From assembly GCA_963693315.1 (NCBI GenBank), contig OY856186.1, forward strand, positions 368,306,850-368,370,849: a DNA stretch of 64,000 nt, in the 5' to 3' direction. The notes under the pieces are model-generated. The model had not been told where the DNA came from. It saw only the letters and a list, made by a program, of their open reading frames with translations, and did not search any database. The stretch is from Diogma glabrata (Eukaryota > Arthropoda > Insecta > Diptera > Cylindrotomidae). A program made the translations under genes and the position numbers. This document shows, in pieces, positions 1 through 10,909 of the stretch. Position 1 is the stretch's first letter. Every line of letters starts with the position of its first letter.

Positions 1-504
1 GTAAAGTAATAGAGTAATCGCTTAATAAAATAATTCAAAAGATACCAAAAGAAAACCAACCAGAACAAAACTAAAACCTCTCAATAGCATATTGTTCAAA
101 GATATTATTTTCGAATGTAGTTAAATTTTTTTTACTTTGAGTGCCTCGTACATTAATGGATAAATCCAAAATTAATTAATATGGTTTTCCTTTTGGTTAG
201 TTTTACAAATATGTAAGCATTTAAGTGATAATTTTGCTTGGTTTTTTTATGGCCAACGTTAATAATACAAAAAAAAATAATATATATGTTGCGTACGTCC
301 CGCAAAACTATTAGTTTTCATAGTGAATAATTGGATTAGTTAATCATAACATATGTGTAGTTCTTAGATCTTAAGAAATAATCTAAGATAGTTCTAATAA
401 AGTATTGTTCGGATGCTGAAAAACAAAAAAATTAAGCATACTGTGTATTTCATTTACCATCAATTGGGTATTACTATATTGTAACACACTGTGGCGTATA
501 CTTA
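1..504. other. AT-rich sequence without recognisable gene
   Basis: I see no open reading frame of note, RNA gene or repeat structure here. Homopolymer A and T runs dominate. Confidence 0.5.
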
Positions 505-772
505 CGTTGAATTCATCAGCCGATAATATGTTTTAATAATCTGCCACGTTCGCATGTCCGAATATTGATGCCCTCAGTGAATGTGTTTCAACAACCTGCG
601 ACTTGTACCCGCATTAGTGGTAATTTTGTGGAAAATATATTCCAATAACTTATGACGCTTGCATTATTGATTCCATCAACTACTATATTACCAAAATCCG
701 GCATCTGGCATATATGCCTTAAGATTGAATCCATCAAGGGCGGTATTTTAACCACCTGCAACACGTCACTGT
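505..772. repeat. Imperfect tandem repeat, about five units of 50-58 bp
   Basis: Units begin near 507, 564, about 616, 666 and 724. Each starts with a variant of TTGAATTCATCA or TTGATTCCATCA and continues through a T/A block into a motif like AACCTGCAAC or ATCTGCCAC. The third unit is the most diverged. On the minus strand about 65 codons stay open across several units, so this could be a decayed repeat-protein exon. No family is recognisable, and a simple minisatellite is equally possible. Confidence 0.4.
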
Positions 773-894
773 TTTTATTCCGCTGAATATCAACCGTAAA
801 TATGAATTCGGTTGACCGTGTGTGCTAGGCAGTGTACTTAAGGGATAACGGAGAAGGATCGACCACAAACCTTGGGTGAGTTATGTTCTTAATT

Positions 895-1010
895 TTGTTA
901 TATTTTTTCTGGTGCGGATGATTATGGATAGGTATGTAGGTGCATGAACGTGTGTGTATAGAGGTGTGTATGGGGGTCCGTATAAGTGGGTAAATGTGTT
1001 GCATACACGT
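895..1010 (-). repeat. CA-rich minisatellite-like tract
   Basis: Read on the minus strand this is a run of irregular CACAC/CATAC words, such as CATACACACC and CACACACGTT. The texture matches the CA-rich tail of the dispersed R1 repeat (2160-2465, 21715-22095, 37920-38285), but the unique R1 core is not evident here. It may be an isolated tail or an independent low-complexity tract. Confidence 0.4.
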
Positions 1011-1019
1011 GTGATTCTC

Positions 1020-2150
1020 AAACTCCAGTTGGAAACATGTAACTTGAATTTGTGGAATGAATATTGTATAACAAAAATTTATGGATAAATCACTAAAAAT
1101 ACTTAAAATTAAACATGGTTGGCGATAACAGTTGTTAAAATAGAAAGAAATCATCTGTGAACCGGTTAGTGTAATACCGTTCACCTCTCATTTTGTATGT
1201 TGTATCTAAATCGAGTATGAGTTAACAGTTTTTTTTTATTGTTTTTGGATTACTAAATTATAAAAGGAGTACTGCTGATTTGAATTGTGTACAGACCTTT
1301 TGTATTGAAATTAACATTGACGTCTGATTTAGTCTAGTATAACAACAATCCAAATGGTAATATTGATAACTTGAATACCATTATGAATGATAACAGGAAA
1401 AGGTTGTCAATGTTATTATTATTTTCGTTTAGGGAACAACTAAAGTCTTTGAAAACTTTGTCCGCGGTAACAACAATGGCAAGATCTCATTGGCTTATTG
1501 GATCTGCTCTGGCTCAACCGTGGAAGCTGTACATGAAGTTACCATTATAAATTGTCTTCCTATATACTTGCGCAACAAAAACAAGATAGTCAGTTTAATC
1601 CAGTTAATCTACCATCTGTAATAATGATGTATGTGTTACGTTCAACGGTTTTAGATTTTAGTGGAATGGTATTAACACAGCCGAATGTCAACAAGCTGTT
1701 AAACGATACAAAAACAAAAATTGTACTTTAGTGCAAGTCGAACTGTTTGCAATGCCTTCATCATTAGGCTGACAATCTTTTAAGGTTCTTGACGGTGGGT
1801 TTTCAACGTGTGGTTTAACCAAACAGTCACTCGATGTTCCTGAGAATACAGCTCCATTATCGTATGTTCCAAATACATTTTCGGATACTACTAGCCGAGT
1901 GACATTCACTCAACGATTATATAATACATTGTTAACTTCACTTGTATACTTGGTCGAGAATGTATTTAAAGTATCACACAATAAGCGTCATTCGAATGAG
2001 TTAATATTTAATACGATTTCCAAGATCATTGAAAACGGTTTATCTACCCATCACTATTCGGAAAATTGAAACGCGGTTAAGTATTTTTCTTTTGTTACGA
2101 ACAACCGATAACCCCGAACTAGAAATTAATCTATGGGATTAAATATGGTG
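1020..2150. other. Intergenic sequence, nothing assigned
   Basis: A 73-codon minus-strand open stretch lies at 1688-1909. It begins directly after a stop codon with no ATG and shows no recognisable domain. I treat the region as non-coding. Confidence 0.35.
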
Positions 2151-2159
2151 TGTTGGCTG

Positions 2160-2465
2160 TAACGCGTAGTGAGAATGCGTGTATGGGCATGGATGGGTGT
2201 TTATGCGTGAGTGTGCGTGTATGCGTGTGTGCATGAGTGCATGAGTGAGTGAGGGTTCGAGAGCGTGTGAATGTGTGATTAACTGTGGGGTTGGATGTGG
2301 TGATCGTGGTTATTCCGCTTATATAGGGTCGCCAGAGTCTAGTTATTCCCCTTCTTTTTTGGATTCATCCGTTTTTATTCGAAATATGCGAACATTTCCA
2401 ATATTTGTGCTGAAGTAGCAGGTATTCTATTCTCGTCCCCATGGACTACAGCTGGCTTCGAATAT
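2160..2465 (-). repeat. Dispersed repeat R1, minus-strand copy
   Basis: The reverse complement shares ordered blocks with 21715-22095 and 37920-38285: GAATACCTGCTACTTCAGCA, ACTCTGGCGACC, ACCACGATCACC, TCCAACCCCA, then a long CA-rich tail (CACTCAC, CATACAC words). The TGGCGACC block resembles an LTR-retrotransposon primer-binding site, so the family could be LTR/leader sequence of a retroelement; that is inference. Its far end lies just upstream of the Ty3/gypsy relic that follows, but in the opposite orientation. Confidence 0.7.
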
Positions 2466-2555
2466 GAAAAAAGATGCGTCATTCGTACATATTGAGTTAG
2501 CGTATAAACATAGTTTTATTTATAACATAAATTAATTATCCTCAATATTTTACAC

Positions 2556-2573
2556 TGGCGACTTGGATCGGAT
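2556..2573 (+). other. Possible primer-binding site of the Ty3/gypsy relic
   Basis: TGGCGACTTGGATCGG follows a TTTTACA that would be a plausible LTR 3' end. It lies about 120 bp before the gag-like ATG. TGGCGAC-type sites are used by several Ty3/gypsy lineages. No matching downstream LTR was found, so the LTR limits are unknown. Confidence 0.4.
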
Positions 2574-2673
2574 TATTCAAATTGAAGTAATTCATCAATT
2601 GATTGAATTTTTTTAATAAATTCAAAAGTTTGAAGTTTCTATTATTAAAAAGTAAAAATCAAAAAATTTCGAT

Positions 2674-3788
2674 ATGGGCGACCTCAAAATTTTGACGCAA
2701 TCAACCATTGGAGAATTTCATCCAAACAACGACGAATGAACGCTTTATCAGGAACGATTGGGAAATATTTTCAAAGTTTGTGACATTGCAGATGCAGAAA
2801 AACAAAAGGTATGTTTGTTAAATTATATCGGACCAAATGTGTACAGATTATTGAGAGATTTGGCAACTCCAAGTTAACCCAACAAAAAAACATACGATAA
2901 GTTGTGCAAAATGCTCAACTCGTATTTCACAAAGCCAATCGTAGTTTACCAAGAAAGAAGAATTTTCTTTGAAGCAAAAAAGAATGATGGTGAAAATTCG
3001 TGCAAATTTGGAACTAACGGTTGTAGATAAATTCATAACTTGTCAGTCAGGAAAAATTTTTGATAGGTTATGTGAAGAAGATCATGAAACATTAACATTA
3101 GAAATGGCATACACATTAGCCTGTCAATATAAAGCACAAGCAAATACAGTCACGGTAAATACCAATGTCAATTTGATCAAAATTTTCGTAACAATGGTTA
3201 TCAAAGAAGTTCATCAAAAAACGAGGGAAATATTTCTGCGATGTCAAACCAATATGCATACAGTGTGACGCAAAACGTTCACATTGTGGATATAAAGAAT
3301 TATGATTCTACAAGTTGCAGATATATTTTAGCAAAGTGCCATAGATGTAGAAAGGTGGGCCATTTAGCTAACATTTGCAAAAGCAAAAACTACAATATTT
3401 TAGTGGAACAAAGTGTGAGTTTGGCAGAAAATAATAACAGCATTGAAAATATTTACACAATCCACGGCAGTTTTCAAAAGGATCCAACGTATATTGATGT
3501 GCAACTTCAAGATGAATGTCTAAAATTTTTATTGAACAGTGGTAGTGGTGTCACTTTGATTCCTTGTGAACTTTATTTTAATAAATTTAAAATATTTAAA
3601 TTGTTACCATCTGATACAAAATTGAATGCATTTTCAGGTTATCCAATCAAAGTTTTAGGACAAATTATACCTAAAGATAAATATGGAAATAAAAGTTTTG
3701 ATTTTCTAGTTCTTGTGGTGGAAAAAATGTGGACGGTACGGAAAAGCCAATTGTTGGAAGAGATTTTCTTTTGTATTACTTCGGTCTG
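2674..3788 (+). pseudogene. gag plus aspartic protease remnant of Ty3/gypsy element
   Basis: Translation from the ATG at 2674 reads as a Gag-like protein (MGDLKILTQS..., then LYQERLGNIFKVCDIADAEK and LLNYIGPNVYRLLRDL). An in-frame TGA stands where Trp would be expected near 2739, with further stops and frame changes near 2875 and 3000-3060. From 3241 the frame is open for 182 codons. It carries a CCHC zinc knuckle, CHRCRKVGHLANIC, which binds RNA in Gag, and a retroviral-type protease motif FLLNSGSGVTLIP, where the catalytic Asp of DSG is replaced by Asn. Near 3755 the reading GRDFL, the typical protease C-terminal motif, appears in another frame just before the inserted repeat. The substitution and frameshifts argue for an inactive relic. 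Confidence 0.85.
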
Positions 3789-5825
3789 AAAGACCTAAGT
3801 ATTACATTCATGAGCTAACAGTGGAATTCTTACCCCACTTTTTTGGCATTTCTCGACGTTTTAGGACCTACTGATTCAAAAAAAGCAAAAAAATATATTT
3901 GTCTGTCTGTCGGCCGGTCGTCCGGCCGTCCGGCCGTCACAACCTACGAAATCTAGAAAACCGCTGGACGGATTTCATTTTTTTTTTCTAAAAATAGGTT
4001 TACTCAATGGAAAGAGCGGTAAGGACGATGTGTTCGAAAACTCTACCGGAAATATGTAAAAAAATCGTCAAGTGTGTCAAAACAAGGAAATATGCATATT
4101 TTTGGCTTAAAAAACGTTCATTTTAAGTGATAATGAGTAGAAACAAAGAATCTGGAGATATCTGGATGGTCGGGATTGGTATGTAAGATCAAAAACTAGA
4201 TTATTGCATTATAAGTTTGTCAAAAAAATGTTGTCAAGTGTGTCAAAAGAAAGATTTTTATTTATTTTTTTACCCAATTTTTTGGAAAAAAATAAAATTA
4301 ATTATTTGTATGACATGAAATTTTATTAGTATTACAGAGAATTATGGCATTATAAGTTTGTCAAAGAAATAATGTCAAGTGCGTCAAAAATTGATTTCAT
4401 TTATTTTTAGCCAATTTTTTGGGGAAAAAAATGTAGCTGTTTTTATGACGTAAATATAGTTTAAAATGAAATTGGACATGAAAATTTTTGAATATGTTAT
4501 AGTTTTTGAAATATTTTGGAATTTTGAAAACAGTTTGTATTTTTGATTTTGTAATAATTTTTGCAATATTTTTAGAGTTATGGAATTATTAGAATTTTTA
4601 ATTTTGTTACAATTGTGGCGATATTTTTAGAATTTGGAAAAAAAAATTGAATTTTTGAATGTTATATATATATATTTAGAATTTTGAAAAAAGTTTCAAT
4701 CTTTAAGAATTTTTTTAATATTTTTAGAATTTTTAAAAATTTAAAATGTTTGATTTTACTATAACTTGGGAATTTTGAAAAAAGTTTGAATTTTTGATTT
4801 AATACTTTCACTAATTAATAATACTTAATAATACTTTCAATAATAATTCAATAATACTTTCAATAATTTTAGAATTTTGGAAAAAATTTTGAATTTTTAA
4901 GAATTTCTGAATATTATTGGAATTTATAAAAAGTTTAAATATTTAATTTTATTCTAATTTTTAAAATATTTTTGGAATTTTGAAAAAAATTTCAATTCTT
5001 GATTTTGTTATAATTTTTGCAATATTTTTAGAATTTTGAAAAAAAATAGAATTTTTGAATTTTATATATATATTTAGAATTTTGAAAAGTTTCAATTTTT
5101 GACTTTGTAAGAATTTTTGGAATATTTTTAGAATTTTCAAAAATTTTAAATTTTTGATTTTATTATAATTTTTGAAATTTGAAAAAAATTTCAATATTTG
5201 ATATTGTAATAATTTTTGTGATATTTTTAGAATTTTGGAAAAAGTTTGAATTTTTAAGAATTTTTGGAATATTATAGAAATTTAGAAAAAGTTTATATAT
5301 TTGATTTTATTCTAATTTTTGAAATATTTTTGGAATTTTTAAAAAGGTTTCAAGTTTCGATTTTTTTTTAATTTTTGCAATATATATAGAATTTTTGAAA
5401 AAAAATTTAATCTTTGATTTTCTAATAATTTTTGGAATATTTTTAGAATTTTGAAAAAAGTTTGATTTTATTTAATTTTTACAATATTTTTGGAATTTTA
5501 AAAGGTTTATGAATTTGTGATTTTGTAATATTTTCTCAAAACGCTAAATGGAGAGGTTTTTGAGTAGTTTGCTGAGTGTACCATCAACACTAAATTATGT
5601 TAATATATGATCTGTTATAATCTTCCGGCAACGTATTGATGTTTCGTGTTAGTTTTATAATAAATTTCTAAACAGAGATAAAAAAATATTTGTACTTTAA
5701 CAAAGAGTTATGTGTGATATACATCGCTGCCCAAAACTAAAAACCATGTCCTCATAAAAGTGTTTGCCGAAAACTATATCAAAATCCTTAACACAGACCG
5801 AAGTCTTGATATCTCAGAGCTGTGA
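3768..5825 (+). repeat. AT-rich dispersed repeat, copy A (inside gypsy element)
   Basis: It begins with ACTTCGGTCTGAAA and TTCATGAGCTAA and has a GC-rich CTGTCTGTCGGCCGG stretch near 3902. AGTGTGTCAAAA words recur, followed by about 1 kb of degenerate minisatellite. It ends with CAACGTATTGATGTTTCGTG, ACTTTAACAAAGAG and CTCAGAGCTGTGA. The same blocks in the same order make up 16035-17350, and a 5'-shortened version is at 7636-8300. It separates protease from reverse transcriptase of the gypsy relic, so it was inserted after that element. No long ORF or clear terminal inverted repeats were seen; class unknown. Confidence 0.8.
4480..5540. repeat. Degenerate minisatellite, about 55-65-bp units
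   Basis: The phrase TTTTTAGAATTTTGAAAAAA, followed by a GTTTGAATTTTTGATTTTGT-type block and TAATTTTTGCAATA, recurs roughly fifteen times with drift. Units are AT-only apart from scattered G. Copies B and C of the surrounding repeat carry fewer units, so array length varies between copies. Confidence 0.75.
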
Positions 5826-6826
5826 TTTTAATATGGTATTTTCACAAATCAATGACATTACTACTATCGGTAAGTCATTAAACTTAAATGAAATTTTAGC
5901 AAAACATGAGAACCTGTTTAACGGTGAATTGGGGAGATTCCATAATCATATAACGGCGTTATAACTCCAGTTGAGACAAGCGATTGGGGTACACCGTTAG
6001 TTCCTGTGTTAAAACCTGAAGAATGCGCATATAATCAGCTGGGACTGGATGATGAATCGTGAAAATTAGTAACATGGAGTACTAATCGCGGGGTTTTTCA
6101 AGTAAACAGATTACCGTATGGCATCCGACCGGCTACTGGAATTTTTTAGGGCGAAATAGAGAAGTTCTTATTGGGAATACACGGACTAGCAATATTTTTC
6201 GTTAATTCAAAAATTTCAACAAGCGTAACGGAGACAAGAGCGTTTTGCAGTCTTGTCAATTATTATGCAAAAGTTTTACCCAATTTATCTCAGAAAATGC
6301 ATCCAATTTATCAATTACTGAAAAAAAATCAAATTTTTGAATTGGGAATTGAATGTCAAGAGGCTTTTGAGGTCATAAAAGCAGACATCGTCAAAGATGT
6401 GGTTTTATCACATTTCAACTCTAAATTGCCTATAATTTTGGCAACGGACGCATCCAGCTACCGTTTCTCTGGAGAAATTTCTCACGTATTACCAAGTGGT
6501 GAAGAGAAACCGATTGCGTTTTGCATCCATACCTTGAGAAAAAGTGAATTTAATTATAGTGTAATCGAGAAAGAGGGTTTGGCGATTATATTTTCTCGTT
6601 AGTCGATTTCGTTATTAAAACAGACCACACACCTTTGCTGGGTCTATTTGGTAAAAGCCGTGGATTTCCACAAATGGCTGATAGTCGTATTCAGCGTTGG
6701 GCCGTGTTTCTGTCGCATTTCAAATATGAATTACAATATGTAAAAGGCAAAGACAATGTTGCCCATGCATTTTCACGTTTGCCTGTAGAAACTATAGAAA
6801 ACTCTAGCGTTAAAAAAATTACATAA
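5826..6826 (+). pseudogene. Reverse transcriptase / RNase H remnant of the Ty3/gypsy element
   Basis: After the inserted repeat the frame reads LNEILAKHENLFNGELG, the usual sequence upstream of Ty3/gypsy RT. TPVETSDWGTPLVPVLKP follows in another frame. The finger/palm block up to the LSQAYNQL-like motif is missing. After VNRLPYGIRPATGIF, the segment that normally holds the catalytic YxDD box is also absent: the sequence jumps from KFLLGI to TETRAFCSLVNYYAKVLPNL. The RNase H part is well preserved (ILATDASSYRFSGEISHVLP, RKSEFNYSVIEKEGLAI, then KTDHTPL, WAVFLSHFKYELQYVKGKDN), with one frameshift or stop near 6600. The deletions rule out polymerase activity. Confidence 0.88.
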
Positions 6827-6984
6827 ATTTTATTCATGACAAATCCATTCAAATTGATTATGAATTAATCAAAACTGAAACTGACAAGGACGAAATTTTA
6901 TCAAAAGTTTTTCTCGCGATAAAAATAAATAATTTATCCTAGGTCGATAATGAAATTTTTTAACCATATAGAATTCGCTTCAGT

Positions 6985-7636
6985 GAATTAGCTATTGAAG
7001 CGGAAACCATCATACCAGCGGTAGTACGGCAAAACATGTTAAATAGCATTCATGCATTTCACATGGCCATCGTTAATACAAAGTCAATAGCACGTTCTTA
7101 TTTATGGTGGCCCGGTTTAGATGCAGATATCGAAAATTTAATTAGAGGATGCAGCGCTTGTTTGTCTGTCAGATATGAACCACAAAAATTTGAATTAATT
7201 CCATGGGAAAATACACAGAAAGTCTGGTCCCGAATTCACATTGATTATGCTGGGCCGAAGGATGGAAACTGTGTTTTCATTATCACTGATTCGTTCTCAA
7301 AATGGGTCGAAGTTTTTAAAACAAAGACATTACAACTGAATTTTCTATATCTAAATTAAGAGAACTATTCGCTCGTTTTGGTTTATCTGATGCTATTGTG
7401 TCAGATTGTGGTACTCAATTTAGTTCGAGACATATTTCAAATTTCGTAAATCTTAACGGTATTAAATTTATAGCCATACCTCCCGGACATCCTGCTTCAA
7501 ACGGGGCTGCAGAAAATTCAGTTCGCAGTTTTAAGAAAGAATCACAAAGCGTTGATGCTATTGTTCAAAGATATGTATTTGATTATAGACTCGCCGTTCA
7601 TTGTTCAGCAGGAGAATCACCTTCGAAAAAACCAGA
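6985..7636 (+). pseudogene. Integrase remnant of the Ty3/gypsy element
   Basis: The HHCC zinc domain reads HAFHMAIVNTKSIARSYLWW, with C-x2-C in RGCSACLS. The DDE core follows: HIDYAGP (first Asp), VSDCGTQFSS (second Asp) and HPASNGAAENSVRSFKK (Glu, with about 35-residue spacing). A frameshift near 7335 separates the first Asp from the rest. The C-terminal part stops at ESPSKKPDY, where copy B of the AT-rich repeat takes over. This is a clear Ty3/gypsy-type integrase relic; the frameshift and truncation make it non-functional. Confidence 0.9.
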
Positions 7637-8300
7637 TTATTGCATTATAAGTTTATCAAAAAAATGTTGTCAAGTGTGTCCAAAGAAAGATTTTTATTTA
7701 TTTTTTACCCAATATTTTGGGAAAAAATAAAATTAATTATTTGTACGACATGAAATTTTATTATTATTATTATTGAGAATTATGGCATTATAAGTTTGTC
7801 AAAAAAATAATGTCAAGTGTGTCAAAAAATGATTTCATTTATTTTTTTACCCAATTTTTTGAAAAAAAATGTAGCTGTTTTTATGACGTAAATGTACTTG
7901 AAAATGAAATTGGACACGGAAATTTTTGAATATGTTATCGTTTTTGAAATATTTTTGGAATATTGAAAAAAGTTTGTATTTTTGATTTTGTAATAATTTT
8001 TGCAATATTTTTAGAATTTTAGAAAAGTTTAAATTTTTAAGAATTTTTGGAATATTATTAGAATTTAGAAAAAGTTTAAATATTTGATTTTATTCTAATT
8101 TTTGAAATTTTGAAAAAAGTTTGATTTTATTTAATTTTTACAATTTTTTTGGAATTTTGAAAGAAATATGAATTTGTGATTTGGTAATATTTTCTCGAAA
8201 CGCTAAATAAAGAGGTTTGTGAGTAGTTTGCTGAGTGTATCATCTTTTCACTAAATTATGTTAATTTATGATCTGTTGTAATTTTCCGACAACGGATTAA
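7636..8300 (+). repeat. AT-rich dispersed repeat, copy B (5'-shortened)
   Basis: It starts at ATTATTGCATTATAAGTTTA, which corresponds to about 4200 in copy A and 16455 in copy C. The same TGTCAAGTGTGTC, AATTAATTATTTGTACGACA, minisatellite and CTAAATAAAGAGGTTTGTGA blocks follow. It ends near GATCTGTTGTAATTTTCCG. Its left edge is fused to gypsy integrase codons. It may be an independent truncated insertion or the product of recombination with copy A. Confidence 0.75.
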
Positions 8301-10500
8301 TAAAACGGATTTTTAGTTTCTTGAGTTTTGTAGCCATATTATATTCTGAAACGCAAGTTTTGATTTTCTTTAATTTATAGTTAAACTATTCCTAAAAATG
8401 TCACGTGGTTTAACGTGAATTAATGTGTAATAGATTTTGTTCTACTTTTACTACATAGTGGAAAAATATTCATTTGACGAAAATAAAAATTTTGTTTTTA
8501 TAATTTAGTACTAAAATTTCAGTGTAAATGTCATCCACCATTGTTGTTTCTCTGTCAAAATTTTAACGTTAAATTTTGACAGCTCTCTGGTTGTAAACGT
8601 GCTTTTGAAATCTTACAGCTTTACTGTGTTTTCTGTGCTTGCATTTATTATAAACAATAATAATAATCAAACCAACGCTTCATATTTTATTATGCCTTGG
8701 TTTAGCTAATTTATAATTATAATTGATTAGAAATTAATAGTCATATTTGGCCCTAAAATGTAACCCATCCTTGGACCAAAATTGTAAGCCATACTTGGTG
8801 TTATGGTGGACGTGTCTGGTTGAGCTGCCTTGATGCGATGTCCACTTGATTGTTTTTTAATGTACGATGGGAAGAAAGTTTTTATGCTGAGGATCCCATG
8901 CTAACCCGTAGACTAAGGCCTGTTGGGCAGACTTTCTTCCTGTTAAAGGTTTACCTAAAACTAAAATTTAAACTTTTAGATAAGTTTATTGATTGATCTT
9001 TTAATTATAATTTTCATTTAATTTATAGTACAATGGGTATATGATTTCTCTGCTATATTCTATAAAATCCCCTCCCAGGTTTATATTTATTTTAATAAAT
9101 TAATCGATTATTCAATTGACGATCGATCTATGATATGAAGGTAACATCGGTCAATTACATATGAAATAAATATTAAATATTAAATTTACCTTATTCAGCG
9201 GAAATTATATTTATTTTCATAAATTTAATATTATAGCATTTTGTAATATTTTAGATTGTAGTCATCAAATTTAATATAATTTTATAAAAGTTAAATTTCA
9301 TCATTTAAAAATACATTTGAGAATCTAGATATCTGAGCTAAGTTGAATATACTTAGTTTGTTCTATATTATTTGTTATTTGTTTTGGTTGATGACTTGCT
9401 TAATTATTTAAGTTAATTTAATAGGAAGAATAACATATGTATTGTATTTTAATTAGATTAGTCATACATATGTTACAGCGTGGGTCTAGAAATCATGATT
9501 GGCTCAATATTGTAAGCCGTACTTAACCCAAACTTATTAAAACAACTCTGGCACGATGTTATCCATGCGTGGTTTACCCAACAGTGGCAAATATACGTGG
9601 CCCAAAGTTTATATCTGGTATGCCAATCATGTGCCATGTCTGGCCCGGTTGTTTTTTCCTACCTGGGTAGCTCCTCTTAGATATCATCTGGTTAGTGAAA
9701 TCTCTTTGTTTTCGGCAGCGGCATGTGATATCTCACGTTAGCTCGTATATCGCAGGGAGATTTTCATACCCGTAGATCAAAAATTTTATATCTTACAAAC
9801 CATTAAAAACTGACCCCAATATTCACCTACCAGAAATACTGACAGATACAAAATAAGTTTCTGGTCGGAATTTAATATCTATCGAATAATTTACCCAAGT
9901 CAATATTATTCGGTAATTTTTTGGGGTCATTCGAAAGTTCAAAGATTCTTACAAAAAAAAAAAATTTTTCTGTTTCATCGAATCAAAAAAAAAATTAATA
10001 ATATATAATTTTATAATCTTTGTATCTATTTCCAGATGACATAAAAAACAAATTCTTAACTGAAACCATCTGTTTTTTATATCATAACCACTTATCCGCG
10101 AATAAAACATAAAACCAAGACTAAGAAAATAACAACAAAAAAAATCCAGAATCTCTATAATAATTTATACAACTAATTAAGTTTCTTTTAGTTCTTTATT
10201 GTATATCTTGATTTTATTTTAATAATTAATTGAGATTATATGTTAACCCTATATGTCCAACGTATCCTATTTGTTATCGAATATAAAACTTTCTTTCATT
10301 TCGCTCCAACTCCAATGCATGATAAAAAAACTTATTCTTGATAGTTTTTTTTTTGATAGATCATTAATTTTTTCATTTAAATTCCAGTTACCGCATGCTA
10401 ATCGTCATCATTATTTTTTGTTGTTTTTTTTTTTGTTAATGTTAAAATATAAAAATGTGTTTTTAAAAAATTTATATGAAAGCAACAACAAAAAAATATA
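8301..10500. other. Intergenic, with two GC-richer islands and a short palindrome
   Basis: No gene recognised. A 31-nt near-perfect palindrome, CTGTCAAAATTT ... AAATTTTGACAG, lies at 8552-8582. GC-richer islands at about 8745-8950 and 9480-9770 share the short phrase TTGTAAGCC(A/G)TACTT and may be remnants of one repeat. Short plus-strand open stretches at 9556-9741 and 10253-10510 show no recognisable domain and I do not call them genes. Confidence 0.4.
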
Positions 10501-10506
10501 TAAATG

Positions 10507-10573
10507 TTAAAATGAACAAGGTATACGCGCGCGCTGATACGCAAACGGCCTTTATCGACCTTGTTCATTATAA
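10507..10573. repeat. Short inverted repeat with GC-rich loop
   Basis: TTAAAATGAACAAGGT at 10507-10522 pairs with ACCTTGTTCATTATAA at 10558-10573 (15 of 16 bases). The 35-nt loop contains ACGCGCGCGC, unusual in this AT-rich neighbourhood. It could be a miniature hairpin element or a recombination scar. Confidence 0.6.
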
Positions 10574-10752
10574 TAAAAATGACTTATAGGCGAAGAGCGA
10601 AGAAGAAGTAAAAAAATTACTACAACAAACATCTTAAATCGAAAACGACTTTTAAAATTAAAAGATATTTTTTTTTTAAAATTTTTCTTAAGAAATCCGA
10701 AAAATATTTATACGAGGGAGAGCTGGTATTTCAAAACTTTTTGATAACGTTT

Positions 10753-10908
10753 GTTGTGTGGGGTCACCGTTTACAGTAATAAATATCGCATGAGATCTGT
10801 TGGAGTGTTCATACTATGCTTAATTAGTGCTTAATTAGGACATTGACCTTAACAAATTGTCGTTTTTAGACTATTTTAAAAATGTAACAGTGGCGCCCAA
10901 ATTGTTAC
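10753..10908 (+). mobile_element. Possible LTR 3' end followed by a tRNA-Lys-type primer-binding site
   Basis: AATGTAACA at 10881-10889 followed by TGGCGCCCAAATTG at 10891 has the form of an LTR end plus a primer-binding site. TGGCGCCCAA is the start of the classic tRNA-Lys site used by many insect LTR elements. The upstream LTR limit (a TG near 10753) is a guess. No gag-pol follows, so at most this is a solo or truncated LTR relic. Confidence 0.35.
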
Positions 10909-10909
10909 A

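Larger units (their letters stand above)
2674..7636 (+). mobile_element. Degenerate Ty3/gypsy LTR retrotransposon (gag-pol), interrupted
   Basis: The order gag, zinc knuckle, protease, reverse transcriptase, RNase H, integrase is that of Ty3/gypsy elements. All parts are on the plus strand but in several frames, with stops, frameshifts and deletions. A 2-kb repeat (3768-5825) sits between protease and reverse transcriptase, and a second copy of that repeat replaces the end of the integrase after 7636. No paired LTRs were identified. The element cannot be active. Confidence 0.92.

Noticed and set aside
4384..5194. Minus-strand Lys/Phe/Asn-rich open stretches
   Set aside because: They read the AT-only minisatellite; composition alone keeps them open.
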